A DNA stretch of 62,033 bases from Pedobacter jeongneungensis (GCF_000633455.1 NZ_AYMG01000018.1:1-62033); one strand, 5' to 3'. Counted from the first letter of the stretch, positions 17,232 to 27,254 are shown. The notes: generated by a model from the sequence alone, not told the origin. A program made the numbers and translations.

Positions 17232-18197
17232 TTAAGGAGTATATACAGTGGTTTTTCCACCATATAAATTGCTTGATATACTCGATAAATAAGTATGCAC
17301 ATCCGAATTTGGTAAATTGTAGTATAGGTAAATTCCATAGCCATTGTTGACTGTTTGCGTGGCCAGAGACGCGGCTGTAGATGAACTGGTTGCCTGTATG
17401 TCGATTGCTGCAGGACCTAGATTTGCTTTAGCCAATCCTGGAACATTTGGCACCGAATAACTACCATATATGGCATTCCAGCTGTAATTTACTTTTGAGC
17501 CAACGGTAACACCATTGTAGGATAATCTTGAAGCTGCCGGGCCATAAAAATAAAACGAAATAATCTTATTCGGCAATAGTTGCCTCAATGCCGTTACGAG
17601 GTACACAAATGAACTGGCATTTGGTTGCCCGGTACCGTTATTTCCATATTCAGCGTATTCATCATCGAAATCGATACCATCAAGGCCATAAGTGTTAACG
17701 GCATTTGCCAATTGCTGTGCGAACGCCTGGGCCGAGGCCTGTGAGGTGAAATTACAAAAACCAGCACCCTGGTGGTTGCCCAAAATAGAAAGCAAAACCT
17801 TAATTCCTTTATCTTGTAAAGGTTTTATATAGGTTGTTTTATTACTTAAAACATTGGTAACATTAGGGTTGAAACCTAATTCGGCCTTTTGGGTAGAGGT
17901 ATTATAATTAATATTGGCTGCAAAAATGATTGCAATGTCAAATAGCTGTTGTCCTGAGGAAAGTTTATATTTTCCTACGTTTCGGATATCATTACTGTTC
18001 ACTTCTACATAACATACACCTTTTGGGCCAGTTACCCCAATAGCTGAAGTAGAATTAGTCGCTTCTTTTTTAGCAGGACCGGTTAAGGTTTCATCCTGGG
18101 CGATGTCTTTTTTCTTACATCCGCTTACAGCAACGGTTAAAAATAAGGCCACAGATACTGCAGCATTTTTGCATGTTAACAATTTGGTAGTTGTCAT
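17232..18197 (-). CDS. Endo H-like GH18 endo-beta-N-acetylglucosaminidase, lipoprotein
   Basis: The 321-aa protein cleaves, by family, the chitobiose core of N-glycans, releasing the glycan from asparagine-linked protein. The lipobox VAVSGC at Cys27 marks a surface or periplasmic lipoprotein. The mature part (about 60-315) resembles Streptomyces Endo H closely in memory comparison: CYVEVNSNDIRNVGKY, IIFAANINYNT, VLLSILGNHQGAGF and the GH18 catalytic motif DGIDFDDEYAEYG, with Asp178 and Glu180 as the catalytic pair. Endo H prefers high-mannose and hybrid glycans, so that is the inferred substrate. It lies downstream of susC/susD on the same strand, as is common in N-glycan loci of Bacteroidota. 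Confidence 0.92.
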   Translation of the reverse strand: MTTTKLLTCKNAAVSVALFLTVAVSGCKKKDIAQDETLTGPAKKEATNSTSAIGVTGPKGVCYVEVNSNDIRNVGKYKLSSGQQLFDIAIIFAANINYNTSTQKAELGFNPNVTNVLSNKTTYIKPLQDKGIKVLLSILGNHQGAGFCNFTSQASAQAFAQQLANAVNTYGLDGIDFDDEYAEYGNNGTGQPNASSFVYLVTALRQLLPNKIISFYFYGPAASRLSYNGVTVGSKVNYSWNAIYGSYSVPNVPGLAKANLGPAAIDIQATSSSTAASLATQTVNNGYGIYLYYNLPNSDVHTYLSSISSNLYGGKTTVYTP

Positions 18198-18450
18198 AAT
18201 TTTTTGTTTTAAATTAGTTAGAAATTGGTTTTAGGCTTGCAATCGCTACAAACAGATTTTTATTTATTAATTAGCTATTTACATTTTATGCCATAGCTAA
18301 AAACATCAGTTAAAGTTTTAAAATGTGGTTAACAGTCCTTTTGTGGGGCTGATTTTTTGCAAGTATAAAATAGGGGAAAGGCTGTTAACGGCAGTTTGCC
18401 GTAAACGATTGGTTTTCTCATAGGTTTAAAATTTTGGTTAGAAATTTTTT
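18198..18450. other. Leader region of the GH18 gene
   Basis: AT-rich DNA between the susD terminator and the GH18 start. No gene is seen. GH18 is either expressed by read-through or from a promoter here that lacks a clear consensus. Confidence 0.4.
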
Positions 18451-18485
18451 AAAAAAAGGTAGGACAACTTTCGTCATCCTACCTG
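18451..18485 (-). terminator. Terminator of the first susD gene
   Basis: AGGTAGGA pairs with TCCTACCT around CAACTTTCGTCA and is followed on the minus strand by TTTTTTT. The GH18 gene lies beyond it, so partial read-through may set the relative amount of GH18. Confidence 0.75.
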
Positions 18486-18496
18486 TTATTTGTGTG

Positions 18497-20137
18497 TTAG
18501 AAATTTGCTTTGTTAACGTCCCACCATAATCTGGTACCGCCGTTGTCAGGTCCGCCGAGCAAGGTTACTGCTTTACGTACCTCATCTTTGTTTCCGTTGC
18601 CATATTCTGCTGTTGGATATGGCAATCTGCGAATCTGCAATTGGGTGTTGATTGTACCACCGCTATTGTTGTTGGCTACTGTAAACAGTTTCGGATAACC
18701 TGTTCTGCGGAAATCGGCCCAGGCCTCAGCTCCGTCAGGAAAAATAGCTAACCATTTCTGGGTAATAATGCGCTCTAATTTCACTTCGTTAGAAGCAGCT
18801 CCATCCCATTTAATCGTAATGGTACTTACTGCATCTGCATTGTTAGCCGGATTTTTTGGATCTACATACGCAGTTGGCTTGTTTACCGCATCTGCAAGAT
18901 AGCTGCCAATAGTTGCATTCCATTGCTGCATTGATGTTGTTATACCGGTTTCATAATTGGTCTGTGCATCGCCTGCACCTGTCCAGCCACGTAATGCGGC
19001 TTCAGCTTTTAAAAACCAAACCTCAGCGGCCGTCATCAATATCTGTGGTGCTTTTTGTCCGATAGGTGATCTTGAATTGTCAGGTATAGACGAATTTAAA
19101 CTTGAATAGGTTTTGTAACCCGCTTTGCCCAAACCATTAAAAGAAGTATTGGCCCCTGATCTGATTCCCACATATTGTCCTGAAAACAAAGGATCGGTAG
19201 CTGGTGTACAATATATCGATAAACGCGGATCTTTGTAACCAACCATGTACGATTGTAGCGCTGCGCCCATGGCGTTATCACCGTCGTAATTTACAGTTAC
19301 ATTCCAAAGGTCGTTATTTCTGTTACCCGACTGTGCAACAGCTGCATTATCACCTGGTGTAGTCATTAAGCCACCTGCTGCTGCCATTGCTTTTTCTGCC
19401 TGTAACTTTGCCGTAGCTGGATCAACTTTAACAATACGCATGGCTAAACGTAACCTTAGCGAATTGGCTAATTTAAGCCATTTCGCAACGTCTCCACCAT
19501 AAACCAGATCACCGGTTTCGAAATAAGCTTTTTTGCCAGGATTTGCCGTGATAAAAGCCTGTAGATTGTTAGCTGCTGTATCAATCTGTTTAAAAAATTC
19601 GGTATAAACCGTTTTTTGGTCATCGTAAGCTTGCGAAATCAATGATTTACCTGCCTGAGTATAAGGAATCGGACCAAATTTATCAGTTACCCTATTCATC
19701 GCAATTACCTGTACTAAAAGTGAGATACCCCACGATTCTGGTGCAGTTGCTTTTAAAGGTGATATGGCAATTTTAGAAATTGGTGCCATTACATTGGTGT
19801 ACTGATCATTAAAACCAGTTTCGTTCCAGCCATTATTAAGCGCATAGTTCATGTTGTTTATACCGCCACCGAATGGTGTTGGAGCCATCATGTAACCGCT
19901 AAAAGCATCAGAACTCAAATTCTGTGCAATTTGGTAGTTAGAAAATATATTCTGTTGGATAGGGCCGATGGCTGATTTCAATAAAGCTAAACTCTGCTCG
20001 GTTGTAGGTAAATTATCGTTGGTATTAAAACTTTCAAAGTTCTTTTTACAGCCCTGGTTTAGGCCTGCAACGGCTAAAAGTAAAACTAAAGACAAACCTT
20101 TAATTTTATGTTGAGATGAATGATATATCGATTTCAT
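18497..20137 (-). CDS. SusD/RagB-type glycan-binding lipoprotein
   Basis: The 546-aa lipoprotein (lipobox around LAVAGLNQGC, Cys30) is of the SusD-like type and forms the lid of the SusC transporter, capturing glycan at the cell surface. The N-terminal NFESFNTNDNLPTTEQ segment, the TPR-like helices in the middle, and the C-terminal EVKLERIITQKWLAIFPDGAEAWADFRRTGYPKL motif are typical. It begins 11 nt after the susC stop, so the two are co-transcribed. By neighbourhood the ligand is a high-mannose glycan released or exposed by the Endo H-like enzyme encoded next. Confidence 0.95.
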   Translation of the reverse strand: MKSIYHSSQHKIKGLSLVLLLAVAGLNQGCKKNFESFNTNDNLPTTEQSLALLKSAIGPIQQNIFSNYQIAQNLSSDAFSGYMMAPTPFGGGINNMNYALNNGWNETGFNDQYTNVMAPISKIAISPLKATAPESWGISLLVQVIAMNRVTDKFGPIPYTQAGKSLISQAYDDQKTVYTEFFKQIDTAANNLQAFITANPGKKAYFETGDLVYGGDVAKWLKLANSLRLRLAMRIVKVDPATAKLQAEKAMAAAGGLMTTPGDNAAVAQSGNRNNDLWNVTVNYDGDNAMGAALQSYMVGYKDPRLSIYCTPATDPLFSGQYVGIRSGANTSFNGLGKAGYKTYSSLNSSIPDNSRSPIGQKAPQILMTAAEVWFLKAEAALRGWTGAGDAQTNYETGITTSMQQWNATIGSYLADAVNKPTAYVDPKNPANNADAVSTITIKWDGAASNEVKLERIITQKWLAIFPDGAEAWADFRRTGYPKLFTVANNNSGGTINTQLQIRRLPYPTAEYGNGNKDEVRKAVTLLGGPDNGGTRLWWDVNKANF

Positions 20138-20148
20138 GTTTGTTCGTA

Positions 20149-23100
20149 TTAAAATAAGACATTAAGGTTAAAACCAAAACTTCTGGTAACCGGCTGGTTA
20201 AAAACATCTATACCAGATAAACCATTACCTGTAGACATGGTAACCTCCGGATCGTAAGGTGCTTTTTTGTAGAAGTAGAACAGGTTTCTACCAATTAACG
20301 AAAGGCGCATACTTTTAAATGTTCCTTTTAATGGTAAATTATAACCTATTGAAGCTTCGCGCAAACGAACTACGGTAGCGCTATACACATATTCGCCAGT
20401 TACACCGTTTCTATCACCTAAGAAAGAATAATAGCTTTGTGGGTTAATGGTAGCTGAAACTGCCTTTCCGCTGGCATCTACACCATCAATTTTAACACCG
20501 CCTTGTGCCCTTGCATCACCCGATGCTTTTGAAGCACCAGCCTGGTCCATCAATGCTTCAGTAAGTGAAAGTACCTTGCCTCCAAATTTACCATCTACCA
20601 GGAAGCTTAAGCTGAAATCTTTATAATTGAAACTGTTGTTCCAGCCCAACTGGAATTTAGGGTTTGCATTTGCTATCAGACTATAATCTGCACTTTTAAC
20701 GGGAAAGTAAGGGTTTGCAGTCGATCCGTCACCGCTTAAAATGATGCGGCCATTTGCATCTCTTTGTAGGGTATAACCGTAAATATCACCATAAGATCCT
20801 CCTGCGGCTATACGTGAGATATAAGCATTGTTACCTCCACCTGTTAAATCGATCGAGTTTAAACCCTGCGAAGCAGCAACATCAATAATTTTGTTTCTGT
20901 TCAGCGATCCGTTGATTGCCGTGTTCCAGTTAAGGCCATCGCCTTTTAGCACATCAGCTCCTAAAGTAAACTGTATACCCTGATTTTGAACATCACCTGC
21001 ATTTAAGTAACCTGTTGCAACAAGTCCTGATGGTGCTGGTTTAACCGGAATGTACTGGTTTTTGGTGTTTGTTTTGTAATAGGTAAAGCTAAAATTTAAA
21101 CGGTTGGCCAGAAAACGCATATCAGTACCAATCTCGAAAGATTTTGTTCTTTCAGGTTTTAGCTCAGCAAATGCCCTGTTGGTATTAATGTTAAGTGCAC
21201 CACCGTTACCCAAAGTATTCTGGATAAAAGTTAAATAAGCTGGCACCGTGTTACCCACCTCAGCATAAGTACCTCTTATTTTGGCATAAGTAATTGCCTC
21301 TGGTAGTTTAACCATTTGCGAAACAATAAATGATAAACCTACCGATGGATAGAAATAAGACACATTTGGTGTAAATGACAGGTTTGAAGACCAGTCATTT
21401 CTACCTGTTAGCGTTAAAAATGCCCAATCCTTATATGATAAATTCGCGTTTGCAAATACTGCCTGTAATTGACTGTGGTAAGCATCACTCGCTTTCGTGG
21501 TGTTCAAAACATCTGAGGTATAGGTACCTGCATTGGCCACGATGGTATTATTCGGTGTGAATAAATCAACAGCACTCAGATCACCTGCTAAAGATAATCC
21601 TGTGGTTTTCTGATCGTTAATACTACCACCAATTAATCCATTAATTTTAAAGTCAGATCCTTTCAATGGCACGGTAACATTTAAGATCGCATCAGCATAT
21701 TTCTGAATAAAAGTTTGGGTGTTCTGAGACAGATATCCTCTTCCGTTTGAGTTAAAGTTTCCGTTTATACCCGAATAACGTCTGTTTTCAAAATCATCAG
21801 TAGTACGGTCGATATTTCCCCTAATCTGTAAGTTTAACCATGGGGTAAACTCATATTTCACATTTCCACTTAATAAATAGCGGTTTCTGATGGCTGTATT
21901 TGGATTAAGGTTGGTTAAGAACCATGGGTTTTGGTTAATATCTGCAGAGCCACCAAGCCAGTTCTGGCGGGCAGTACCCACATTGCCTGCAAGCAGATAA
22001 TTGTCTTTATAAGGTGTAATATCAACCCCCCTTGGAAAAAGATATAAGCCAACCAAAGGGTTGTTATACAATCCAATTGATGGACTATTATTTATACGTT
22101 GATTGATGTAACTTACATTTCCATCAACCGTTAATTTATTATTTAAAAACTTAGCGGTTTCGCGTAGGTTAATGTTATGTCTGTTTAGTTTGTTCCCTTC
22201 CTGTACACCACTTGCATAAGTATTGGCATAAGAAAAATAGGTTTGGGCAATTTCCGAACCGCCAGAAAAATTGATCGAATTGGTGGCGTTTGTCCCGGTT
22301 TGAAAAAACTGGTCAAGGTTATCAGTGGTGTTGCTGATAGCGCTTCCCCAGCTATCTCTGGTTGTAGCAGATGCAGGGCCATAACTGTTTTGGAATTCGG
22401 GTTTGTAAGCAATTTTATCAAAAGTTAAACTCGATGAAAAACCGATCTGTGTTTTACCGGCTTTACCTTGTTTAGTAGTAATCAGGATTACCCCATTCTG
22501 TGCCTGGCTACCGTATAGCGCGGCGGCAGATGCGCCTTCCAACACAGTTAAGCTTTCAATATCATCAGGGTTTAGGTTAGATATTCCATCGCCACCATCC
22601 TGGCCACCGCCAAAAACACTGTTTTGTTGTGCATTGGCATTACCGTTATTGCTGATAGGAACCCCGTCAATTACGTATAAAGGCTGGTTATTACCGCTTA
22701 CCGAACGGCTACCCCTTAAAATTACCTTGGCCGAACCACCAACTCCCGAAGAACTTGGACTAATGGTCATCCCGGCAACTTTACCATTTAACGAATTTAC
22801 CAGGTTTGGACTTTTAACTTTATTTAGCTCCTCGCCCGATACCTGTTGGGTAGTATAAGTTAACGATTTCTCTGAACGTTTTATACCTAATGCTGTAACT
22901 ACTACGGTTTCCAGATTTTTAGAGTCAGGGGTTAATGTTACATCAAGTGTACTCTGTGTGCCTACGGTTACCTCTTTGCTCTGGTAACCGATAAAAGAGA
23001 ATACCAAAACATCGCCAGCTTTGGCCGCAATGCTATACTGTCCTGAAGTATTTGTTTGAGTTCCGCCCTGCGCTCCTTTTATGGTAATGGTAACACCAGG

Positions 23101-23262
23101 GACTGGATTACCGGTTTCGTCTTTTACCGTTCCTTTAATCGCATCCTGATAAACTGAATGGAAAGAAGCCCGGTTAAAATGATCTGCTGGAGTAGCTGCA
23201 TACAGACTTGCTGATGCATAAAGCAATAAGCATGTTAGCTGTAGAGATTTTTTCATATTCAT
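20149..23262 (-). CDS. SusC/RagA-type TonB-dependent transporter
   Basis: The 1037-aa outer-membrane transporter has a signal peptide (about 1-22), a CarboxypepD_reg-like domain (about 40-118, IKGTVKDETGNPVPGVTITIKGA), a plug domain (about 125-245, with SLNGKVAGMTISPSSSG and LRGSRSVSGNNQPLYVIDGVPI) and a long 22-strand-type barrel ending in FGFNLNVLF. It imports oligosaccharide with its SusD partner using TonB energy. It has no STN domain, so it is not a signalling receptor and needs no anti-sigma partner. The island regulator is more likely the GntR protein, although no copy of its operator was found in the upstream region 23263-23830. Confidence 0.95.
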   Translation of the reverse strand: MNMKKSLQLTCLLLYASASLYAATPADHFNRASFHSVYQDAIKGTVKDETGNPVPGVTITIKGAQGGTQTNTSGQYSIAAKAGDVLVFSFIGYQSKEVTVGTQSTLDVTLTPDSKNLETVVVTALGIKRSEKSLTYTTQQVSGEELNKVKSPNLVNSLNGKVAGMTISPSSSGVGGSAKVILRGSRSVSGNNQPLYVIDGVPISNNGNANAQQNSVFGGGQDGGDGISNLNPDDIESLTVLEGASAAALYGSQAQNGVILITTKQGKAGKTQIGFSSSLTFDKIAYKPEFQNSYGPASATTRDSWGSAISNTTDNLDQFFQTGTNATNSINFSGGSEIAQTYFSYANTYASGVQEGNKLNRHNINLRETAKFLNNKLTVDGNVSYINQRINNSPSIGLYNNPLVGLYLFPRGVDITPYKDNYLLAGNVGTARQNWLGGSADINQNPWFLTNLNPNTAIRNRYLLSGNVKYEFTPWLNLQIRGNIDRTTDDFENRRYSGINGNFNSNGRGYLSQNTQTFIQKYADAILNVTVPLKGSDFKINGLIGGSINDQKTTGLSLAGDLSAVDLFTPNNTIVANAGTYTSDVLNTTKASDAYHSQLQAVFANANLSYKDWAFLTLTGRNDWSSNLSFTPNVSYFYPSVGLSFIVSQMVKLPEAITYAKIRGTYAEVGNTVPAYLTFIQNTLGNGGALNINTNRAFAELKPERTKSFEIGTDMRFLANRLNFSFTYYKTNTKNQYIPVKPAPSGLVATGYLNAGDVQNQGIQFTLGADVLKGDGLNWNTAINGSLNRNKIIDVAASQGLNSIDLTGGGNNAYISRIAAGGSYGDIYGYTLQRDANGRIILSGDGSTANPYFPVKSADYSLIANANPKFQLGWNNSFNYKDFSLSFLVDGKFGGKVLSLTEALMDQAGASKASGDARAQGGVKIDGVDASGKAVSATINPQSYYSFLGDRNGVTGEYVYSATVVRLREASIGYNLPLKGTFKSMRLSLIGRNLFYFYKKAPYDPEVTMSTGNGLSGIDVFNQPVTRSFGFNLNVLF

Positions 23263-23513
23263 TATGAATAATTTTGAATAAGTATTTGGTTAATTGTTTG
23301 CCGCCTTCGGGATTTCCTTCCGTCAGGTTTATAGTTAAGAGTATTTTACTTACACAAATTGCCTACAAGGAAAATGAATTATTTTAAAATATTTTTTCGT
23401 ACTTACTTATCGACTGAAACAGAAATAGATAACGACAATAATTTTAGCCATGGAGGCACTGAAAACACAGAAAATTTTGTCTGTTTCAAATGCGACGGTT
23501 AGGTTTAATGAAT

Positions 23514-23612
23514 CGCCATCTCGACTGAAGCGAAGCGAACTGGAGAGATCTTTTAAAAGAGGAGGAGATTAAACCGAGTCCAAAGATTTCTCCACTGCGG
23601 TCGAAATGACGA
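23514..23612. repeat. Long inverted repeat bounded by CG(T/C)CAT...ATGACG
   Basis: The left arm CGCCATCTCGACTGAAGCG...GAGAGATCT pairs imperfectly with the right arm AGATTTCTCCACTGCGGTCGAAATGACG, leaving about 30 bp between them. It is one of several GTCAT-ended intergenic palindromes in this window. Confidence 0.65.
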
Positions 23613-23775
23613 TACATCTATTGACTGTATTCACAATAACAACAAAAAATAACCATCCAAAATTACAGAGTTCGCTCAACTGTACTAAGTTGACTTAGGT
23701 GGTCAACAAAAATAATGGTGGTAGCTACGGCGTGATAACTCTCAGTTCCGATAAAAAAACTTACCTCTTAAGAAA

Positions 23776-23803
23776 TGGTGTCAGATTTTAACATCTGACA
23801 CCA
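23776..23803. repeat. Perfect 11-bp stem-loop downstream of GH92
   Basis: TGGTGTCAGAT and ATCTGACACCA flank a 6-nt loop, 28 bp beyond the end of the GH92 gene. It could terminate transcription but lacks a T-run on the minus strand, so it is listed as a palindrome of the GGTGTC class. Confidence 0.6.
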
Positions 23804-23830
23804 CGAAAAAAAATGCGGATTAGAAACTTA

Positions 23831-26800
23831 CTAATTAATACCCCAGCTATAATTTGGTTTATTGCCCATAATCAAAGTAAGGTTACCACCTTTTAATAAT
23901 TCGGAGCTGGAAAAAGAAAAACTATTTAGCACTTTACCGTTAAGGGTTGCACTTTGGATATATTTATTCACCCTTGAGGTGTTTTTAGCCTCGATGGTAA
24001 ATGATTTACCTCTGCCATATTGGCTACCAAGATTAATTACAACCTTGTTGAATAGAGGACTCCCGACTTCGTATTGTGGATTAGTGCTGCAACCGCCATC
24101 TGTTTGAAAAAGACCCAAAGATGCCATCATAAACCAGGCACTCATTTGCCCCTGATCTTCGTCACCTAAATAGGCATTGGCAATGTCAAAACCATAATAC
24201 CGGTCGATAATTGCCCTGCTCCATTTTTGGGTGAGCCAGGGTTTCTGTACAAAATTGAAAAGAAACGCAAAATGCATCGACTGCTGGTTCCCCTGCATAA
24301 TCGGATAATCCCAATAGGCATCATTCGGCGCATTAAAACGCCATTTATAACTTTCATTGAAACCCCATTCCAGTCTGTCGGTAAATTTTTTCTTTCCAAT
24401 AATATTGGCAAGTCCGCGTATATCCTGCGGGACAAAAAAAGTAAGCTGCCAGGCGTTTCCTTCTACATAATGTTCGTTTGCCCCTGATTTAAATGGATCA
24501 AAGTTTGGAAACCAGGATCCGTCTGATTTTTTCATTCGGGCAAAACCTGAAGTGGTATCAATCACATTTTTCCACCAATTGCCTCTATCTGCAAATTCTT
24601 TATATTCCTTATTTTTTCCTAATGCTTTTGCAAACTGACTTACGGTCCAGTCATCGTAACTATATTCTAAACTATTGCTAAACCGTCCCTTATCATAAGG
24701 AACATATTTATGCTCCAGGTAAGGCAACAAATCTTCATTGCCGGCTCTTCCTTTACCAACTGCTGCGGCCGGTTGAGTCTGCATTTTGTACACGGCAGAA
24801 AAAGCTTTCTGAGCATCGTAATCGCGGATTCCCATTTGATAAGCGCCAACAATAAGTGGAATTTCGTGCTCTGCAACCATCACCGGAATATATTCCATTC
24901 CGGCTGGCCCTTTTGCCAGGTATCCATTTGCATCGTACATGGCCAGTTGCGATTTAACCCACCTGGATGACCATTCGGGCGTTACCAGGTTCCAAAACTG
25001 ATTTAAATTCCAGAAGGTATTCCAAAAGGCGTCGCAGCCCAAAGCCACATCCTTAACATTGGCGAATTTTCTTTTCTGCTCGGTTGCATCAATCCAGGAG
25101 CCATCAGTATCGCTCCAGGTATTCCGGCTGCATAAAGCACGGTACATGTTGTTATAAAACCTTGTTTTCTCACGACTATCATCCGAAGAAACGGCCACTC
25201 TGTCCATTAATTTATTCCAGGTGTTCACATGTGCAGCGCGTACCGCATCAAATTTCCAACCGAAAGGTTGTTCTACTTCCTCTTTAAGGTTACGGGCGGC
25301 ACCTTCAATACTCACCAATGATATGCCCGATCGTGCCTGTACCACATTATTTTCTTTCGTATCAAATTCTGCATACATACCTGCATTATCTACAGCTGCA
25401 CCTTTTATGCTGCTTCCTGATTGAGCTTTACCGTTAATCCACCCACCAATTTTTTTAATGTCCTGATCAAATTCGATGACAAAATTGACGGTATAATCCT
25501 GATCTACTCCGCCAGACCATGCATTTGCGGTCTGTTGTACACTGTAGCCCTCTATCCGGCGTTTATTCACTTTGGTAATCTGAAAACTTTTAATCTTATA
25601 ATCGTATTCTGCAGGCACCTTTAGGTCGATCATTACCCTTCCATCTTTTGATCTGGGGAAAGTATAACGTTGAAAGCCGCACCTGGTTGTCGAGGTCAGT
25701 TCTGCTTTGATACCATATTTTTTGAGCATTACCTTATAGTATCCAATAGGAGCTTCCTCACTGTTTTTATCAATGTCTGATCGGTAACCGTCATTTTGGT
25801 TCTCCTGAGAGCCAATCTGATATTTAATTTCACCATTTACCGGCATCATTCCTAAACCCGCCATGGTCCATTCGTGGATATGGCTAAAAGTGCCTATACT
25901 TTCTACCGTTGGATCATAACCGGCCATCCAACCCGGATTTTGGTTGTCGGGGCTCAGCTTAACCATACTAAAAGGCATCCATGGACCAGGGGCAATCATC
26001 CACCTGGAGTGTGCGGTACCTATTTTAGTGTCAGCATATCCGGCACTGGTCTTCAAAGGTTGATCAGAAACCCATACTACACCCTCTGCTATAGTTTTTC
26101 CATCCGATATGACCTGCCAGGTAGCCTTCTCCCGTTTTTTAGTGATAGGCATTGGGGCTTCCAATACATATCTTCCGGTATCGATCTGGCTGCTCAATAC
26201 ATTTTTTCCGTTAATTTTTATGGAAACTGTGGGGTGATTGGCTAAATGTTCAATATCTACCAGCAATGGCTGTATTTTATTTCCATTTTTGGTGAGGGTG
26301 TAATTTGCCGCTTTTACATTTCTAACATATAAATCCTTCGATGCCAAAGCATGGATTTCTGCTGGTCCTTCCAGCCTAACATCATCAAACACGAGCCACG
26401 AACCTTCCAGTATGGTAAATGTTACCGTATTGCCTCCCGCATGGAGCAAACCAGGCGGAATGTCGATTTTGTAAGGTTCTGCCTTTAAATCATGAGCATC
26501 TCCGTTAATTCCGTTGGTTTTTTCATTTTCAGAAAAACGGAATTTAAAATCTTTTCCATTAACCGTTACTTTAAATAGGGGTGGGTTCTTGCCATTATAA
26601 GCCAAAATATCAGTAATCAACTGAAATTTTTCTGAAGTTCTAAACGGTTTTAAATCAAAAAGGATATTTAACTGGTGCGAACGGATACCTGAGGTAGGGC
26701 CTGTGCCTCCCCAACCATCTGCAGTACCCGGCAATACATAAGGCCAATCAACGGCAGGGGTCGATTTCCCGATCAGGTAATAACGGTCTTCCCAGCCAAA

Positions 26801-26977
26801 ATCGTTCGCTAAAAATTGCTGATAATTGCCTGGAGCCAGCGCAAAACCATCTGTTTTATTGTCTTTTTCTCCTATTTTCCAAACGGTATGACTTTGGGCA
26901 ATGCTTAAAGCAGGAAAAATTATGGTGAGAATGGTTAGCGATAATAAAAAATTGAGTAAAACTTTAAAATTCTTCAT
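23831..26977 (-). CDS. GH92 alpha-mannosidase with extra N-terminal domain
   Basis: The 1048-aa exported enzyme (signal peptide about 1-27) is a family 92 exo-alpha-mannosidase, usually alpha-1,2-specific and calcium dependent, acting by inversion. Residues 30-300 form an additional beta-rich domain (TVWKIGEKDNKTDGF, VTFTILEGSWLVFDDV) like the lyase- or carbohydrate-binding-type modules. The GH92 part starts at YADTKIGTAHSRWMIAPGPWMPF. The segments DAFWNTFWNLNQFWNLVTPEW, HYVEGNAWQLTFFVPQD with the likely catalytic Glu, and LGDEDQGQMSAWFMMASLGLF with acidic base residues are conserved. Its promoter carries a GntR-type operator copy. Within the island it would trim mannose from glycans released by the Endo H-like enzyme. 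Confidence 0.93.
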   Translation of the reverse strand: MKNFKVLLNFLLSLTILTIIFPALSIAQSHTVWKIGEKDNKTDGFALAPGNYQQFLANDFGWEDRYYLIGKSTPAVDWPYVLPGTADGWGGTGPTSGIRSHQLNILFDLKPFRTSEKFQLITDILAYNGKNPPLFKVTVNGKDFKFRFSENEKTNGINGDAHDLKAEPYKIDIPPGLLHAGGNTVTFTILEGSWLVFDDVRLEGPAEIHALASKDLYVRNVKAANYTLTKNGNKIQPLLVDIEHLANHPTVSIKINGKNVLSSQIDTGRYVLEAPMPITKKREKATWQVISDGKTIAEGVVWVSDQPLKTSAGYADTKIGTAHSRWMIAPGPWMPFSMVKLSPDNQNPGWMAGYDPTVESIGTFSHIHEWTMAGLGMMPVNGEIKYQIGSQENQNDGYRSDIDKNSEEAPIGYYKVMLKKYGIKAELTSTTRCGFQRYTFPRSKDGRVMIDLKVPAEYDYKIKSFQITKVNKRRIEGYSVQQTANAWSGGVDQDYTVNFVIEFDQDIKKIGGWINGKAQSGSSIKGAAVDNAGMYAEFDTKENNVVQARSGISLVSIEGAARNLKEEVEQPFGWKFDAVRAAHVNTWNKLMDRVAVSSDDSREKTRFYNNMYRALCSRNTWSDTDGSWIDATEQKRKFANVKDVALGCDAFWNTFWNLNQFWNLVTPEWSSRWVKSQLAMYDANGYLAKGPAGMEYIPVMVAEHEIPLIVGAYQMGIRDYDAQKAFSAVYKMQTQPAAAVGKGRAGNEDLLPYLEHKYVPYDKGRFSNSLEYSYDDWTVSQFAKALGKNKEYKEFADRGNWWKNVIDTTSGFARMKKSDGSWFPNFDPFKSGANEHYVEGNAWQLTFFVPQDIRGLANIIGKKKFTDRLEWGFNESYKWRFNAPNDAYWDYPIMQGNQQSMHFAFLFNFVQKPWLTQKWSRAIIDRYYGFDIANAYLGDEDQGQMSAWFMMASLGLFQTDGGCSTNPQYEVGSPLFNKVVINLGSQYGRGKSFTIEAKNTSRVNKYIQSATLNGKVLNSFSFSSSELLKGGNLTLIMGNKPNYSWGIN

Positions 26978-27032
26978 GGTGATTGATCTGATAGGACTTA
27001 TAATTGATCTGCGCGCTTTAAAATAAATTGAT

Positions 27033-27050
27033 TATGTATGTACAAACATA
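27033..27050. promoter_or_regulatory. Candidate GntR operator in the GH92 promoter
   Basis: Read on the minus strand, TATGTTTGTACATACATA contains the core TATGTwTGTACATA shared with 27221-27238 and 35135-35154. It covers the -7 element of the GH92 promoter. Confidence 0.65.
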
Positions 27051-27073
27051 GCTTGCTATAAGTTAAGATCAAA
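27043..27073 (-). promoter_or_regulatory. GH92 promoter, perfect TTTG-N19-TAtgTTTG
   Basis: On the minus strand TTTG at 27073-27070 and TATGTTTG at 27050-27043 are exactly 19 nt apart, the ideal Bacteroidota sigma-ABfr-type arrangement. The gene starts 65 nt downstream. Confidence 0.75.
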
Positions 27074-27199
27074 ATTTAAAATGGTTAAAATGAAAATAGG
27101 TTTAAAGTGCTTTTATCCAGTTATATAATGAGTGTAAAACATGATTTACACTTCCTGATTACATATCTTTATTGATGAATAAATATTTATTGGGAAATA

Positions 27200-27230
27200 T
27201 TTGTAAATTAGATTAATGTGTATATGTTTG
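27200..27230 (+). promoter_or_regulatory. Promoter of the glycosidase gene, perfect TTTG-N19-TAtgTTTG
   Basis: TTTG at 27200-27203 and TATGTTTG at 27223-27230 are exactly 19 nt apart and lie 24 nt upstream of the ATG. Confidence 0.8.
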
Positions 27231-27238
27231 TACATATA
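27221..27238. promoter_or_regulatory. Candidate GntR operator over the -7 box
   Basis: TATATGTTTGTACATATA is an inverted repeat with 7-bp arms. It overlaps the -7 element fully, so a bound repressor would block RNA polymerase. The divergent GH92 gene has its own copy 171 bp away. Confidence 0.7.
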
Positions 27239-27254
27239 AATTTGTTAAAGCCAC

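Larger units (their letters stand above)
23263..23830. other. Intergenic region upstream of susC
   Basis: This 568-bp gap must contain the susC promoter. It also holds a long GTCAT-type inverted repeat (23514-23612) and a perfect 11-bp stem-loop (23776-23803). I see no gene in it. Confidence 0.5.

Noticed and set aside
23263..23830. Island operator motif searched in front of the first susC
   Set aside because: No copy of TATGTwTGTACATA was seen, so direct control of susCD-GH18 by the GntR protein is not claimed.
25874..26245. 123-codon frame antisense to the first GH92
   Set aside because: A shadow of a long conserved enzyme gene; the GH92 frame carries all family motifs.
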